Source: Bacteroidota bacterium (GTDB lineage: Bacteria; Bacteroidota; Bacteroidia; Bacteroidales; F082). From it: a stretch of DNA of 64,000 nucleotides. The notes beneath the pieces were generated by a model, which was not told the origin of the DNA, did not search any database, and saw only the letters and a program-made list of their open reading frames with translations. A program made the position numbers and the translations under genes. The stretch is taken from assembly GCA_018830105.1 (NCBI GenBank), contig JAHJTC010000004.1, positions 62,001 to 126,000 on the forward strand, written 5' to 3'. Of this stretch, positions 28,043 to 38,018 are shown piece after piece. Numbering within the stretch: the stretch's first letter is position 1; each line of letters opens with the position of its first letter.

Positions 28043-31000
28043 TAGCGGTAAAAAATCAATTTAGCATTTTTCTCAGCTTGCTGCCCTTTTTCATTGGTTG
28101 CAATCAGGCGGTAAATATACAAACCTTTCGGAAGTTTTTGTCCGGTATCTGATGTTCCGTTCCAGCGGATTGGTTCACTACGGAATGCAGTACCGTAAAT
28201 TTTTCCGGTCATTTGTTTGACTATTCGTCCGCTGAGGTCAAAAATCTTCAGATCAACAGCTATTTCCATGCCGGCCTGATTGTGATTGAACACAAAAAAA
28301 GTTTCGTCAACAAAAGGGTTGGGGTAATTGTATAGTTCTTCGATGACCATTTCGGCGCTGTTCACAACCACAAAACTAATACTGGTTTCGCTTGAATTGT
28401 TATAAACATCCCAAACTTTTAAGGTGAGGTTATGCGTGCCTGGATTCAGCTTACTTAGCGGGAAGCTTATTATACCGGCAGCGCTGCGATCGATTTCGGC
28501 TTCGTAGTAGTCGTTCAAAATTGCAGATAACTCAGTGGAACCGCTAACCTGCGCTGTGATATCATGCCCAATTCCTGATCCGGTGGTGTTGATGCCGTTT
28601 TCGTCGCTAACAAAGGCAAGCAGTGTCGGATTTTCGTTGGTTGTTCCACCATCCACGAAGGTGGTATCGTTCATGAATAAGCGAATCTGTGGGCCATGAT
28701 TATCGGATATTGCCTGCTCGTTGAAACCGCCAATCATGATATTTTCGTAATAGCCATTGGCATCCATTTCGTAGTTGGTGGCGTAATAGCTGATTCGACC
28801 TTCGCCGAAATTATAAGCGATGTCTTTGGGCAACATAAAGTTAAACTCAAATAGGCCATTATTTACAGTAGCTTTTCCTTTGTAAATCACAGAATTACGC
28901 AGGCTGAATGTTGTAACAGGTGAGCCTTCATCGCCTAAAGTAGGAATTGTGCTGGCCTTATCATAAATTGTGGCATAAAGTACGCCATTGAAATCGCTTA
29001 ATAATTGACCGTTTTCATTGGTTATCCTACCACGAACATTCACCTGATCAAGTGCGCTGAGGGTGTCGGGGCGGCTGCTGATAGCTTCATTATTGATATG
29101 TGTCGTTTCAACTTTAAGGGTAGGAAAAGCCAGTTGCAAGGCAGGATCGCCCAACAAAACAAACTTTCTGTCGTTAGGGCCTCCATTGAGCTTCGATTTG
29201 CGGATAATATCACCAAAACGCGGATATTCTCCGTTGGTTTTTAAAAACATATTATCCTTATAGATAGCCCGGTTCAACGCCAGATTGGCAGAGGCATAAG
29301 TAGCTCTTGCTGTTGTAAACATGCCAATGGCTCCACCTTGCGGGTTTAGAAATACCATCTCGCCGGCTGATGTTCGGGTGTGATCATCGTAACGACTAAA
29401 TTCGCATGTTGCCGTAATAAACACTGGAAGTTTATTTTGGTTTCTCCAGCTTTGAATATCGGCAATCTCTAGTATGCGTTCTTCGGCCCAGCCTACTTCA
29501 CCGCCGTGGCCTGAATAGTTCATGATAAGCGTTCCCTTGTCCATGCGGCGATTTATGGCATCATTTGCGGCCGGCGCTTTTTGGCCTCCCGGTGTAGGAA
29601 TCTGTGGATAGGCATCGAGATAAATTTTGTCAAAGTCAATGGCTCTTTCCGTTGTGTCGAGGTATCGGAAAAGCTTTTCGGCATCATTGAGGTGGAGGTT
29701 TCCATCAGCATCGTCGGCTACAAATGTGATAAGGTTTCGCCAGGGTTTCATGGTTTCATCTGTTTTGCGCATATAAGAAATCACCTTGTCAACCATTTGT
29801 GTGGCTTGCTGGATGGTGCTTACCGGAAAACGGCCGATTCCAATATCCAGCAGACTAGTATTTTCGCCCCCTTCATCGCTGTCGAGATAGCCATAATAGT
29901 CGTCAGTGGCTATAGAGTTAACCAGATTCAGTGATTCTTTGGTTTCGGAAGTCGGAACAAAATTGACGACAGTGCCCGGGCGATTTTTGTAATCAAAACT
30001 GGCATCACCAAAAAGTAGCAGGTAACGTAATTCTCTGCCTGGACTGCTTTGGCTGTATAGCATACGGTTAAAATCTCTGATAGCAGTGATATCAACTGAT
30101 CCGGACGAAAACTCATTGTATATTTTATCGGGAGTCGTAACATAAACGACCATGTTATTTGCATTGCGGTGCACATCGGCCAACCGATTTGCCTGATCCA
30201 GAAAATCGGCATGGCTTATTATCAGGTAATCAATATCTCTGACAGCATGCAGGTTTTGATTTTCGAGCTGTTCAACAAATTCTGCCTGAAAAAAGCTGCT
30301 GCCGTCAAAAGCGATATAGTTTTTATGCTCATTTGCTTCGGCTTTAAAAATATAACGGCCGCTGCTGTTGCTGCCTGAAACCTGCTTAACATTCACCGGA
30401 TCAGTAATATCCCAAACCTGAACATTGGCATTGCTGTTGGCAATCTGGTATTCAACAATATTTCCCGGGTTGAGCACTTCCGGATTGCTGAAAGCAAGTT
30501 GCGGTGCATTGAAACGCAGGGAACGCCAGGCATTGATGGCAATATAATCTATCCAACCGCGGGCAGAATTCACACTTCTATTAAATTGAAGCTTAACTGT
30601 GATAAGATCACTACTGGGATCAAACGGTAAATCGGCCTGATTTGTTCGGGCAAAATCATAACCGGTAGCGGAGGTTGCTGATATTGGTAGCGTTCGTTTG
30701 AGATCGTTATTGATATACAGTTGAAAATTTGCGCTTCCCTGTAGGACACGACCGGCCAACTCAACTTTAAGATGAGCCGGCTTGCTGGTTACAATACCCG
30801 GAAAATTAAAGTCGAAATCTTTGGTGAGGGTCACATCGAACAAATCGCCATACCATGTTTTGCCGGTATTTGTGAGGTTGTAACTATCTTCTTCGTGCAG
30901 CATATAATCAGGATAGTCAGTAATAGTTTTGCTAGCCTGGCCGGTAGGTTGTTGCATGGTTTGGATGCGTTTTCCGGGTCCTTTATCCACGTTAATAAAC

Positions 31001-31884
31001 AGATGACTGTAATCATCGTAAGGATTATTTTGATGGATATATTGTCCTGTTATTGGGTTGTACTCCCAAAGTAAAGGCCCTTGTGCATAAAATAGAATAT
31101 AATCGTTATTACTGAATGATCCGTCCTCTTCACCTACAACAATAATGGGGTTTTCAACAAGGTCGTCATGCCTGAAAGCCTGATTGTTTTCGGGCAGCAA
31201 ACCGCCGCCGTTTGCATAAATTCTGATGTTACGCGGGTTTATGGCGTCAGTATCGATTCCCATTTGCTGCAAATCAGTCACGCTCAGCTTATGCACACCA
31301 CTTTCCGAAACCCGTATTTTGTACCAATTTCCATTTGCCAATACCGATTCAGTTGCGAAGCTTGTTGCATTTTTTAAGGAGGTATTTTCATTAGATTGAT
31401 AGCTGATTTCCAGGTTTATTGTGGCTGAAATCAGGCGTTCAAAAATACCATTTTGCGATCTAATTGGTCTAACTTCAATGCGCAAGTAGGGTGTTCCTCG
31501 CGAAACAAGGATTTGATGGCTCAGGTCGAAATCCTGACTTAGTTCAAGCTGATCAAGAAGGGTGAGCTGGGCTTCGGGAATATTTTCGGTAACACTATTT
31601 TCGAGGCTAATCTGCACATCAATTTCAGCATCAAAAACAGGTTTGGTCACAGAATAAACGGGCATTTCAGGGGTCATTCCTGCGTAAGTAGCTTCATCAA
31701 AATGCAGCCGTATCATGGGGTCGTGCCCCGGAATAACTAGGGTGTCGGGTTGATTCCACTTTAGATTTAGCTGCATCTGTTCGCTAAGCTGGGAATAGGA
31801 TTTCGTTGGTAAAGCCAACAAAAAAACCAAGCCAAGAAAGCTTGATGCACACCAACTTATAACCGAAAAAAAATGCTTACCCAT
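28042..31884 (-). CDS. porU: PorU-like type IX secretion sortase, first (upstream) copy
   Basis: Protein of 1280 aa from the ATG at 31882-31884, chosen because it places a good signal peptide (FLGLVFLLALPTKSYSQ) at the N-terminus; in-frame ATGs further upstream (31941, 32043) give no better signal. It has the PorU beta domain (GNWYKIRVSESGVHKL), C25 catalytic domain with His793 in YSGHGG and Cys827 in TATCEFSR, and a C-terminal sorting-type domain (YNYPNPFVDETFF...LPKGLYIYRL). The family cleaves type IX signals at the outer membrane. It is the first gene of a porU-porU-porV set divergent from porP-gldJ. In Flavobacterium johnsoniae, as I recall, porV, porU and gldJ are also neighbours, which supports the assignment. 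Confidence 0.9.
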   Translation of the reverse strand: MGKHFFSVISWCASSFLGLVFLLALPTKSYSQLSEQMQLNLKWNQPDTLVIPGHDPMIRLHFDEATYAGMTPEMPVYSVTKPVFDAEIDVQISLENSVTENIPEAQLTLLDQLELSQDFDLSHQILVSRGTPYLRIEVRPIRSQNGIFERLISATINLEISYQSNENTSLKNATSFATESVLANGNWYKIRVSESGVHKLSVTDLQQMGIDTDAINPRNIRIYANGGGLLPENNQAFRHDDLVENPIIVVGEEDGSFSNNDYILFYAQGPLLWEYNPITGQYIHQNNPYDDYSHLFINVDKGPGKRIQTMQQPTGQASKTITDYPDYMLHEEDSYNLTNTGKTWYGDLFDVTLTKDFDFNFPGIVTSKPAHLKVELAGRVLQGSANFQLYINNDLKRTLPISATSATGYDFARTNQADLPFDPSSDLITVKLQFNRSVNSARGWIDYIAINAWRSLRFNAPQLAFSNPEVLNPGNIVEYQIANSNANVQVWDITDPVNVKQVSGSNSSGRYIFKAEANEHKNYIAFDGSSFFQAEFVEQLENQNLHAVRDIDYLIISHADFLDQANRLADVHRNANNMVVYVTTPDKIYNEFSSGSVDITAIRDFNRMLYSQSSPGRELRYLLLFGDASFDYKNRPGTVVNFVPTSETKESLNLVNSIATDDYYGYLDSDEGGENTSLLDIGIGRFPVSTIQQATQMVDKVISYMRKTDETMKPWRNLITFVADDADGNLHLNDAEKLFRYLDTTERAIDFDKIYLDAYPQIPTPGGQKAPAANDAINRRMDKGTLIMNYSGHGGEVGWAEERILEIADIQSWRNQNKLPVFITATCEFSRYDDHTRTSAGEMVFLNPQGGAIGMFTTARATYASANLALNRAIYKDNMFLKTNGEYPRFGDIIRKSKLNGGPNDRKFVLLGDPALQLAFPTLKVETTHINNEAISSRPDTLSALDQVNVRGRITNENGQLLSDFNGVLYATIYDKASTIPTLGDEGSPVTTFSLRNSVIYKGKATVNNGLFEFNFMLPKDIAYNFGEGRISYYATNYEMDANGYYENIMIGGFNEQAISDNHGPQIRLFMNDTTFVDGGTTNENPTLLAFVSDENGINTTGSGIGHDITAQVSGSTELSAILNDYYEAEIDRSAAGIISFPLSKLNPGTHNLTLKVWDVYNNSSETSISFVVVNSAEMVIEELYNYPNPFVDETFFVFNHNQAGMEIAVDLKIFDLSGRIVKQMTGKIYGTAFRSEPIRWNGTSDTGQKLPKGLYIYRLIATNEKGQQAEKNAKLIFYR

Positions 31885-32124
31885 GTTACTGTGTTTAATT
31901 GATGAACGTATGGATTTGGAATTTGTTTTTAAGGAGCGCATGCCTAAATTGGTTGATTCATAATTGTACAAGATGCAATAAGTTAGAGAAACCATGAAAT
32001 CAGGACTGTCCGGATTATATTCCTGAACGCAATTACGGGTCAAATATTGTAGTTAATGGATTTTCTGAATTCAGTTATGTGCTATTTCAGAAAAACGTTG
32101 TAACATTGTGCCTCGAAAATCACT

Positions 32125-33147
32125 ATGAAATCTGATCGCTTTAGTTTTTTAGGGAAATTGGGGTTTATCTTGTTAACCATCACTGTATTGCTTGGGTTTG
32201 AGGGCAAAGCACAGGACGTGGCATTCTCACAGTTTTATGCCAATCCGCTCTATCTCAATCCAGCATATGCAGGCAATACAGCTTGTGGGCGTCTCAATTT
32301 GAATTATCGCAATCAATGGCCGTCCTTATCAAAGGCATACGTTACTTACAATGTGTCCTACGATCAGAGTTTAGCTGCCATTAATAGTGGCTATGGTATT
32401 ATGGTTCTTAATGATCAGCAGGGTGATGGCGCCTTAACGCACACTTCAATAAATGCTTACTATTCCTACAAGTTGCAGCTAGCAAGCAATATGGATTTGA
32501 GTTTTGGTGTAAAGGGAGCGTATCTTCAGGAAAAGTTAGCCTGGGAGAAGCTGATTTTTGCTGATCAAATCAATCCTGTTACCGGTCATATCAATGTTGG
32601 CAGTGGTGAAACAGCTCCCGATAATAATCAGGTTTCAGGTGTAGATTTTGGTGCAGGGCTGCTTTTTGGATACGAAAATTTCTTTTTTGCCGGCATTGCT
32701 GCCGATCATCTTACCGAACCCGAAATGTCCTTTTATGCCAATGATAGTTATGTTATTCCCATGAAGCTGACCTTTCATTCAGGGCTTGTAATCAACGCTA
32801 CTGAGGGCGGTTTTGGTCAAAAAAGACAGGGTGATATCACCATAGAGCCTAATTTGATGTATGTGCAGCAAGGAGATTATAAGCAACTAAATGCAGGGAT
32901 GTACGTTAATATGTATCCGTTTGTTTTGGGTGGCTGGTTTCGTCATGCCTTCGAAAATATTGATGCTGTCATGATTTTGGCAGGCATAAAATATGAGAAT
33001 TTCATGATTGGATACAGTTATGATTATACCCTGTCGAAGCTTGGTGGCAACAGCGGAGGAGCTCATGAAATATCCTTTGCCTGGAATTTTTGTATTATTA
33101 GAGATTCAAAAAGGGTGATCAGGACAATAAACTCACCTGGTTTTTAG
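32125..33147 (+). CDS. PorP/SprF family type IX secretion outer-membrane protein
   Basis: Outer-membrane barrel of 340 aa with a signal peptide (about 1-29, ending GKAQ). The family signature right after it, FSQFYANPLYLNPAYAG (about 34-50), is diagnostic for PorP/SprF. These proteins sit with the PorKLMN machine or act as partners of particular large adhesins such as SprB. Genomes often have many copies, so this may be a paralog and not the core PorP. It is divergent from the porU pair and followed by gldJ after 38 bases, so the two are probably cotranscribed. Confidence 0.88.
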   Translation: MKSDRFSFLGKLGFILLTITVLLGFEGKAQDVAFSQFYANPLYLNPAYAGNTACGRLNLNYRNQWPSLSKAYVTYNVSYDQSLAAINSGYGIMVLNDQQGDGALTHTSINAYYSYKLQLASNMDLSFGVKGAYLQEKLAWEKLIFADQINPVTGHINVGSGETAPDNNQVSGVDFGAGLLFGYENFFFAGIAADHLTEPEMSFYANDSYVIPMKLTFHSGLVINATEGGFGQKRQGDITIEPNLMYVQQGDYKQLNAGMYVNMYPFVLGGWFRHAFENIDAVMILAGIKYENFMIGYSYDYTLSKLGGNSGGAHEISFAWNFCIIRDSKRVIRTINSPGF

Positions 33148-33185
33148 TTAATAAAAAGTTATTAAAGCAATTAATAAAGTTTCAC

Positions 33186-34664
33186 ATGTTCAGAACAGCA
33201 AAATTCAGTACAATTTTTACTTTGGCGGTGGCCGGATTGTTTTTAGTTTCCTGTCAAAAAGAAACTTCCAACACCACTGGCTGGAATTACAACGACCCTC
33301 AAATGGGAGGTTTTGAGGTAGCTGAATCAACGCAACAAATTACTGGTCCGGGGCTTATAGCCATCGAAGGTGGTACTTTCATCATGGGTGCAACCCAGGA
33401 GGATATCATGTACGATTGGAACAACAGACCGCGGCAGGTTACTGTTTCGAGTTTTTATATGGATCAAACAGAGGTGAGTAACCTTGACTACCTGGAGTAT
33501 ATCTATTGGCTCAACAGGGTGTATGGCCAGGATTTCCCTTTGGTTGCCCAGCGCGCGCTGCCTGATACACTGGTATGGCGTAACCGCATGTCGTACAACG
33601 AACCCCTTGTTGAAATCTATTTCAGACATCCCTCTTATCACGACTATCCCGTTGTTGGAGTTACCTGGCTGCAAGCCAATGACTATGCCAACTGGCGTAC
33701 CGACAGGGTAAATGAAATGTTGTTGATAAAAGCAGGAATCCTTGAGTTTGATCCTGCTCAGGCCAATGAAAATAACTTCAATACAGAAGCCTACCTGGCC
33801 GGACAGTACGAAGGACTGGTAAAAGACGGCAAAGCAGATTTAGACCCTACCGGAACCGGTGTACGTAATGTTCGTTTTGAAGATGGTTTGCTTTTGCCAA
33901 AATACCGCCTTCCCACCGAAGCCGAATGGGAATATGCAGCATTGGGTTTGGTTGGAAATACCATGCAGGAACGTGTTGTTGAACGACGCGTTTACCCCTG
34001 GAATGGCAATAACCTGCGCACAGATGACAATAAATTTTACGGGAGCTTTGTAGCCAACTTCAAACGCGGAAGAGGCGATTATATGGGTGTTGCCGGAAGT
34101 TTGAATGATGGCGCTGATTTACCAGCACCTGTTGGCTCTTATTGGCCTAATGATTACGGACTTTATAATATGGGTGGCAACGTTTCTGAATGGGTACTCG
34201 ATGTTTATCGTCCGCTTACTTTCGAGGATATGGCAGATTATAATCCCTTCCGCGGAAATGTGTTTATGAATAAAAAGCGTGACGCCGAAGGCTTCCTGGC
34301 CGAGAAAGACTCCTTAGGCCGTATGGTTTATGTGGAGGTTACTCCCGAAGAAGCTGCTAACAGAAAAAACTATCGCAGAGGATATAATGTAAACTATGGT
34401 GATGGAGATTTTATGTCATCAATTCAGGATGACTGGAGCACACAGCCTGATGACCAAAAAGGTATGACAGATCAAATGTATGAATACGGAGAAACATCGC
34501 TGATTTCAGATAAGGCCCGCGTTTATAAAGGCGGTTCCTGGGCTGATGGTCCCTATTATCTGAGTCCCGGAACACGCAGATTTCTCAATGAAGATGAGTC
34601 TTCAAGTGCAATTGGTTTCCGCTGTGCCATGAATAAAGTGGGAAGCTCATTGGTAAACAGGTAG
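33186..34664 (+). CDS. gldJ: GldJ-type gliding/type IX secretion lipoprotein (SUMF1 fold)
   Basis: Lipoprotein of 492 aa, lipobox FLVSC with Cys23. The body is a formylglycine-generating-enzyme-like (SUMF1) domain: IEGGTFIMGATQED near residue 60, KYRLPTEAEWEYAALG in the middle, YNMGGNVSEWVLDVY near 330 and GGSWADGPYYLSPGTRRF near the end. The HPSYHDYPVVGVTWLQA stretch and the DWNNRPRQVTVSSFYMDQTE start match GldJ better than GldK/PorK. GldJ stabilises other Gld proteins and is needed for gliding and secretion in Flavobacterium. Whether this organism glides cannot be told. A strong terminator follows, ending the porP-gldJ unit. Confidence 0.85.
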   Translation: MFRTAKFSTIFTLAVAGLFLVSCQKETSNTTGWNYNDPQMGGFEVAESTQQITGPGLIAIEGGTFIMGATQEDIMYDWNNRPRQVTVSSFYMDQTEVSNLDYLEYIYWLNRVYGQDFPLVAQRALPDTLVWRNRMSYNEPLVEIYFRHPSYHDYPVVGVTWLQANDYANWRTDRVNEMLLIKAGILEFDPAQANENNFNTEAYLAGQYEGLVKDGKADLDPTGTGVRNVRFEDGLLLPKYRLPTEAEWEYAALGLVGNTMQERVVERRVYPWNGNNLRTDDNKFYGSFVANFKRGRGDYMGVAGSLNDGADLPAPVGSYWPNDYGLYNMGGNVSEWVLDVYRPLTFEDMADYNPFRGNVFMNKKRDAEGFLAEKDSLGRMVYVEVTPEEAANRKNYRRGYNVNYGDGDFMSSIQDDWSTQPDDQKGMTDQMYEYGETSLISDKARVYKGGSWADGPYYLSPGTRRFLNEDESSSAIGFRCAMNKVGSSLVNR

Positions 34665-34686
34665 TACATTGCTACAAGCTATATAA

Positions 34687-34720
34687 AGCCTCAACATTTC
34701 TGGTGTTGGGGCTTTTTTTT
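34687..34720 (+). terminator. Intrinsic terminator after gldJ
   Basis: 10-bp stem agcctcaaca / tgttggggct with one G-T wobble, 7-base loop, followed by eight T. It lies 23 bases after the gldJ stop. Confidence 0.85.
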
Positions 34721-34736
34721 AGGTGATTGTCAGGTT

Positions 34737-34770
34737 TTGCTTTATTTGCAGGCGATAAAACTTAATTTTG
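34737..34770 (+). promoter_or_regulatory. Candidate murF promoter
   Basis: TTG at 34737-34739 and TAATTTTG at 34763-34770 with a 23-bp spacer fit the Bacteroidetes pattern TTG-N17-23-TAnnTTTG. It lies just after the gldJ terminator and 26 bases before the murF ATG, so both position and spacing support it. Confidence 0.55.
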
Positions 34771-34795
34771 TATCAAATTCTTTAGACAACGTATT

Positions 34796-36088
34796 ATGGA
34801 TGTGCTTCCTGAAATTTATAAGCGATTTCTTCAATCCGGTAAAGTAAGTATCGATAGCCGGAAAATCGAAAAAGGAGCTGTCTTTTTTGCCTTGAAAGGC
34901 GAAAATGTTGATGGCAACCGCTTTGTGCATCAGGCACTTGAAGCAGGTGCCGCATGTGCTGTTTCTGATGATCCGGCGATTGAAGCCCATACTGATATTT
35001 ATAAGGTAAATGATAGTTTGCAATGCCTGCAAAACCTGGCAATTTGGCACAGGAAACAACTACAAACACAGGTAATTGGCATTACAGGCTCCAATGGAAA
35101 AACCACAACGAAAGAATTGATTGCGCGGGTTTTAGAACAAAAATTCCGCATCACTGCAACGCAGGGAAATCTCAATAATCACATCGGCGTGCCGCTTTCG
35201 GTTTTGCAGATCAAAGCTGATACTGAAATAGCGATTATTGAAATGGGCGCCAATCATCAAGGCGAAATTGCTGCTTTGTCGCGCATCGCTATGCCTCATT
35301 TTGGATTGATTACTAATATTGGGAAGGCTCATCTTGAAGGTTTTGGCGGCCTTCAGGGTGTCATCAATGCCAAAAGCGAATTGTATGCCTATATTGACGA
35401 CCACGAGGGAATGCTCTTCGTGAATACAGCGAATCCTTTGCTCGAAACTTTGTCGGCCAACATTAAACGCTTTACTTACGGTGAGCAGCAACAAGCCGAT
35501 GTTTATGGTGAGTTGGTGGCAGCTGATCCCTACCTGGCCTTTGTTTGGGAGTTCGAGAACAAGCAATCAATGGTACAGACAAAGCTGGTAGGAAACTATA
35601 ATTTTGAAAATCTGCTTGCCGCAGCTGCGGTTGGGAGCTATTTTGGCGTAGATAAGACTGCTATTGATAAATCCCTGGCCAATTATCAGCCAACAAATAA
35701 TCGGTCGCAAATCATTGATTCGAAGCACAATAAAATTCTTATGGATGCTTATAATGCTAACCCGGTGAGTATGCAGGCAGCCATTCGTAATTTTGATCAA
35801 ATCTGTGGACAGCGTTCGATGCTTATTTTAGCTGATATGCTGGAGCTAGGATCGGAAAGCGATTACGAGCATGCCGAGATCCTTAAACTCTTGATAGACT
35901 TGGAGTTTAAGAAAGTGATATTGGTCGGTCCATTATTTGGAAAGCTTTATGCTGGGAATGACTGGCAGCATTTCAATCATGTGGACGAAGCTGTTGCCTA
36001 TTTTAAAAAGGAGCAAGCCCGTGGATACGATATTTTAGTGAAAGGATCGCGTGGAATGCAGCTGGAAAAGCTTTTACCCTTGCTGTAG
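34796..36088 (+). CDS. murF: UDP-N-acetylmuramoyl-tripeptide--D-alanyl-D-alanine ligase
   Basis: Last cytoplasmic ligase of peptidoglycan precursor synthesis, adding D-Ala-D-Ala to UDP-MurNAc-tripeptide with ATP. The 430-aa length is normal. The ATP loop GITGSNGKTTTK is near residues 94-105, the central domain has EMGANHQGEI, and the C-terminal domain has DAYNANPVSMQAA and LADMLELGS, all typical for MurF. The start ATG 34796 is preceded by a good promoter. It is followed one base after its stop by anmK, linking peptidoglycan synthesis and recycling on one transcript. In some Bacteroidetes murF also follows gldJ, as far as I recall. Confidence 0.95.
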   Translation: MDVLPEIYKRFLQSGKVSIDSRKIEKGAVFFALKGENVDGNRFVHQALEAGAACAVSDDPAIEAHTDIYKVNDSLQCLQNLAIWHRKQLQTQVIGITGSNGKTTTKELIARVLEQKFRITATQGNLNNHIGVPLSVLQIKADTEIAIIEMGANHQGEIAALSRIAMPHFGLITNIGKAHLEGFGGLQGVINAKSELYAYIDDHEGMLFVNTANPLLETLSANIKRFTYGEQQQADVYGELVAADPYLAFVWEFENKQSMVQTKLVGNYNFENLLAAAAVGSYFGVDKTAIDKSLANYQPTNNRSQIIDSKHNKILMDAYNANPVSMQAAIRNFDQICGQRSMLILADMLELGSESDYEHAEILKLLIDLEFKKVILVGPLFGKLYAGNDWQHFNHVDEAVAYFKKEQARGYDILVKGSRGMQLEKLLPLL

Positions 36089-36089
36089 C

Positions 36090-37193
36090 ATGACAGACCA
36101 TAAAGATAAAATTTCAGCAATTGGTTTAATGTCAGGTAGTTCACTTGATGGAATAGATCTTGTTGCTGCCGATTTTTGGCAAGACGAGGGCCACTGGGTT
36201 TTTAAGCTGCAACATTCAGAATTTTGTCCTTATTCCGATTTCTGGCGCAAAAAACTGGGGGCTGCTTTTTACCTGAAAGAAGCTGCATTGAATGCACTTG
36301 ACAAAGAATATGGTTTGTTTTTAGGCGAGATCACACAAAATTTTATCCAAAAGAACCGGCTTCATCCTGATTTTGTGGCATCGCACGGCCATACTGTCTT
36401 TCATCAACCCGAAAAGGCCTTAACACGTCAAATTGGATTCGGACAGGCTTTGGCAGATCGTTCGGGTGTGATGGTAATCAATGATTTTCGCTCCGAAGAT
36501 GTTGCCAAAGGAGGGCAGGGCGCACCTTTGGTTCCAATCGGCGATCGGCTTCTTTTTGGTGATTACGGTATTTGTCTGAATATTGGTGGAATAGCGAATG
36601 TTTCGTATGAAGTGAATGATCAGCGCCTTGCCTTTGATTGTTGTATCGCAAATCAGGGACTTAATTTTATTGCCGGTTTTTTGGGTAAACCCTATGATAA
36701 AGACGGCGAAATTGCTGCTACCGGCAAGCTGATTCCGCAGTTCTATGAAGCCCTGAATACACCACAATATTTTGAAAATCAACCTCCCAAATCGTTAGGA
36801 AGGGAGTTTTTCGAACAGTACCAACGCGATACTATCCTCAAATGGCAACATCAACCTGCTGATGCGGCCTTTACTTACACCAAACACATCGCCTTTCAAA
36901 TTGCGAAAAACCTACCGCATATCGCTGATTCAAAAATACTTGTTACCGGAGGTGGAGCCTATCATAAACAGCTGATTAAACAATTAAGTTTGCAAACCCT
37001 TCATCAAATAGAAGTGGCATCGCCCTTATTGATTGACTACAAAGAGGCGTTGATCTTTGCTTTTCTGGGTGTGTTGCGATCCAAAGGAATGGTGAATGTG
37101 CTTGCTGCTTCCACAGGCGCCGCATCCGACAGCAGCAGCGGGTTAATTTGGTATCCAAAATCATTTTCACAGACCCAAAACAGCAGATACTAA
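36090..37193 (+). CDS. anmK: Anhydro-N-acetylmuramic acid kinase
   Basis: Peptidoglycan recycling enzyme that hydrolyses and phosphorylates 1,6-anhydro-MurNAc to MurNAc-6-phosphate. 367 aa from ATG 36090, one base after the murF stop; the longer frame from 36051 would run into murF. The ATP-binding start GLMSGSSLDGID lies at residues 12-23, HGHTVFHQP is the substrate region, and NDFRSEDVAKGGQGAPLVP and LVTGGGAYHKQL are conserved family stretches. Cytoplasmic. Translational coupling with murF is likely. Confidence 0.95.
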   Translation: MTDHKDKISAIGLMSGSSLDGIDLVAADFWQDEGHWVFKLQHSEFCPYSDFWRKKLGAAFYLKEAALNALDKEYGLFLGEITQNFIQKNRLHPDFVASHGHTVFHQPEKALTRQIGFGQALADRSGVMVINDFRSEDVAKGGQGAPLVPIGDRLLFGDYGICLNIGGIANVSYEVNDQRLAFDCCIANQGLNFIAGFLGKPYDKDGEIAATGKLIPQFYEALNTPQYFENQPPKSLGREFFEQYQRDTILKWQHQPADAAFTYTKHIAFQIAKNLPHIADSKILVTGGGAYHKQLIKQLSLQTLHQIEVASPLLIDYKEALIFAFLGVLRSKGMVNVLAASTGAASDSSSGLIWYPKSFSQTQNSRY

Positions 37194-37297
37194 AGACCTG
37201 ATTTTTGAGTTATGTTAACAGCGAAACGTTGATAAATAGTATGTTTTTTAAACATTGAAAGATTAATAAGCTTTACTTTTAACCAAAATATAATTTT

Positions 37298-38008
37298 ATG
37301 CTTATTGGAATTCTTCTTCAGGCTCAGACGGTTGTAAATGATCTGGGCGCTAATATTTCGGAAATACCGGGGCAGCCGGAAGAGCTGCGATTATCCCTTA
37401 TCGATCTGGCTATGAGGGGTGGATGGATTATGGCAGTTTTAGCCGTGTTTTCAATTATTGCGGTTTATATTTTTACTGAACGTTATCTGGTAATTTCAAG
37501 GGCATCAGGCAAAGACAAACACTTTATGAATAATATTCGGGAATTTATCCATGCCGGGAAACTCGATGCAGCTATGGCGCTTTGCAAGAATAATAATTCC
37601 CCAATTGCAAGAATGATAGAAAAAGGCTTGTCGCGCATCGGCAAACCCTTGAATGATATCAATGCAGCTATTGAGAATATTGGTAAACTGGAAGTCAGCA
37701 AGCTGGAAAAAGGTGTGGCAGGTTTGGCAACCATTGCCGGAGCGGCGCCGATGCTTGGTTTTTTGGGGACGGTAATAGGTATGGTAAGGGCATTTTATGA
37801 TATGTCGATGGCGGGAAATAATATTGATATTGCCTTATTGTCAACAGGGATTTATCAGGCTATGATTACTACCATTGGCGGGCTTATTGTTGGGATTCTG
37901 GCATACATTTTTTACAATATTTTAGTTTCCCGCATCGAGAAAGTGGTGTATCTGCTCGAAGCACGCGCCACCGAATTTATGGATGTTCTTCACGAACCTG
38001 CAAGATAA
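37298..38008 (+). CDS. ExbB/TolQ family proton-channel protein
   Basis: Inner-membrane proton-channel subunit of 236 aa. It has three predicted membrane helices (about 36-58, 145-170 and 183-207) and the conserved segment GAAPMLGFLGTVIGM (about 148-162) shared by MotA, TolQ and ExbB. With ExbD/TolR it uses the proton gradient to drive a TonB-like protein across the periplasm. It is the first of three adjacent genes: ExbB, ExbD and TonB. It could serve TonB receptors such as the two in this window, or act as a Tol-like envelope system; the sequence does not decide. Confidence 0.93.
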   Translation: MLIGILLQAQTVVNDLGANISEIPGQPEELRLSLIDLAMRGGWIMAVLAVFSIIAVYIFTERYLVISRASGKDKHFMNNIREFIHAGKLDAAMALCKNNNSPIARMIEKGLSRIGKPLNDINAAIENIGKLEVSKLEKGVAGLATIAGAAPMLGFLGTVIGMVRAFYDMSMAGNNIDIALLSTGIYQAMITTIGGLIVGILAYIFYNILVSRIEKVVYLLEARATEFMDVLHEPAR

Positions 38009-38018
38009 AAATAATAAT

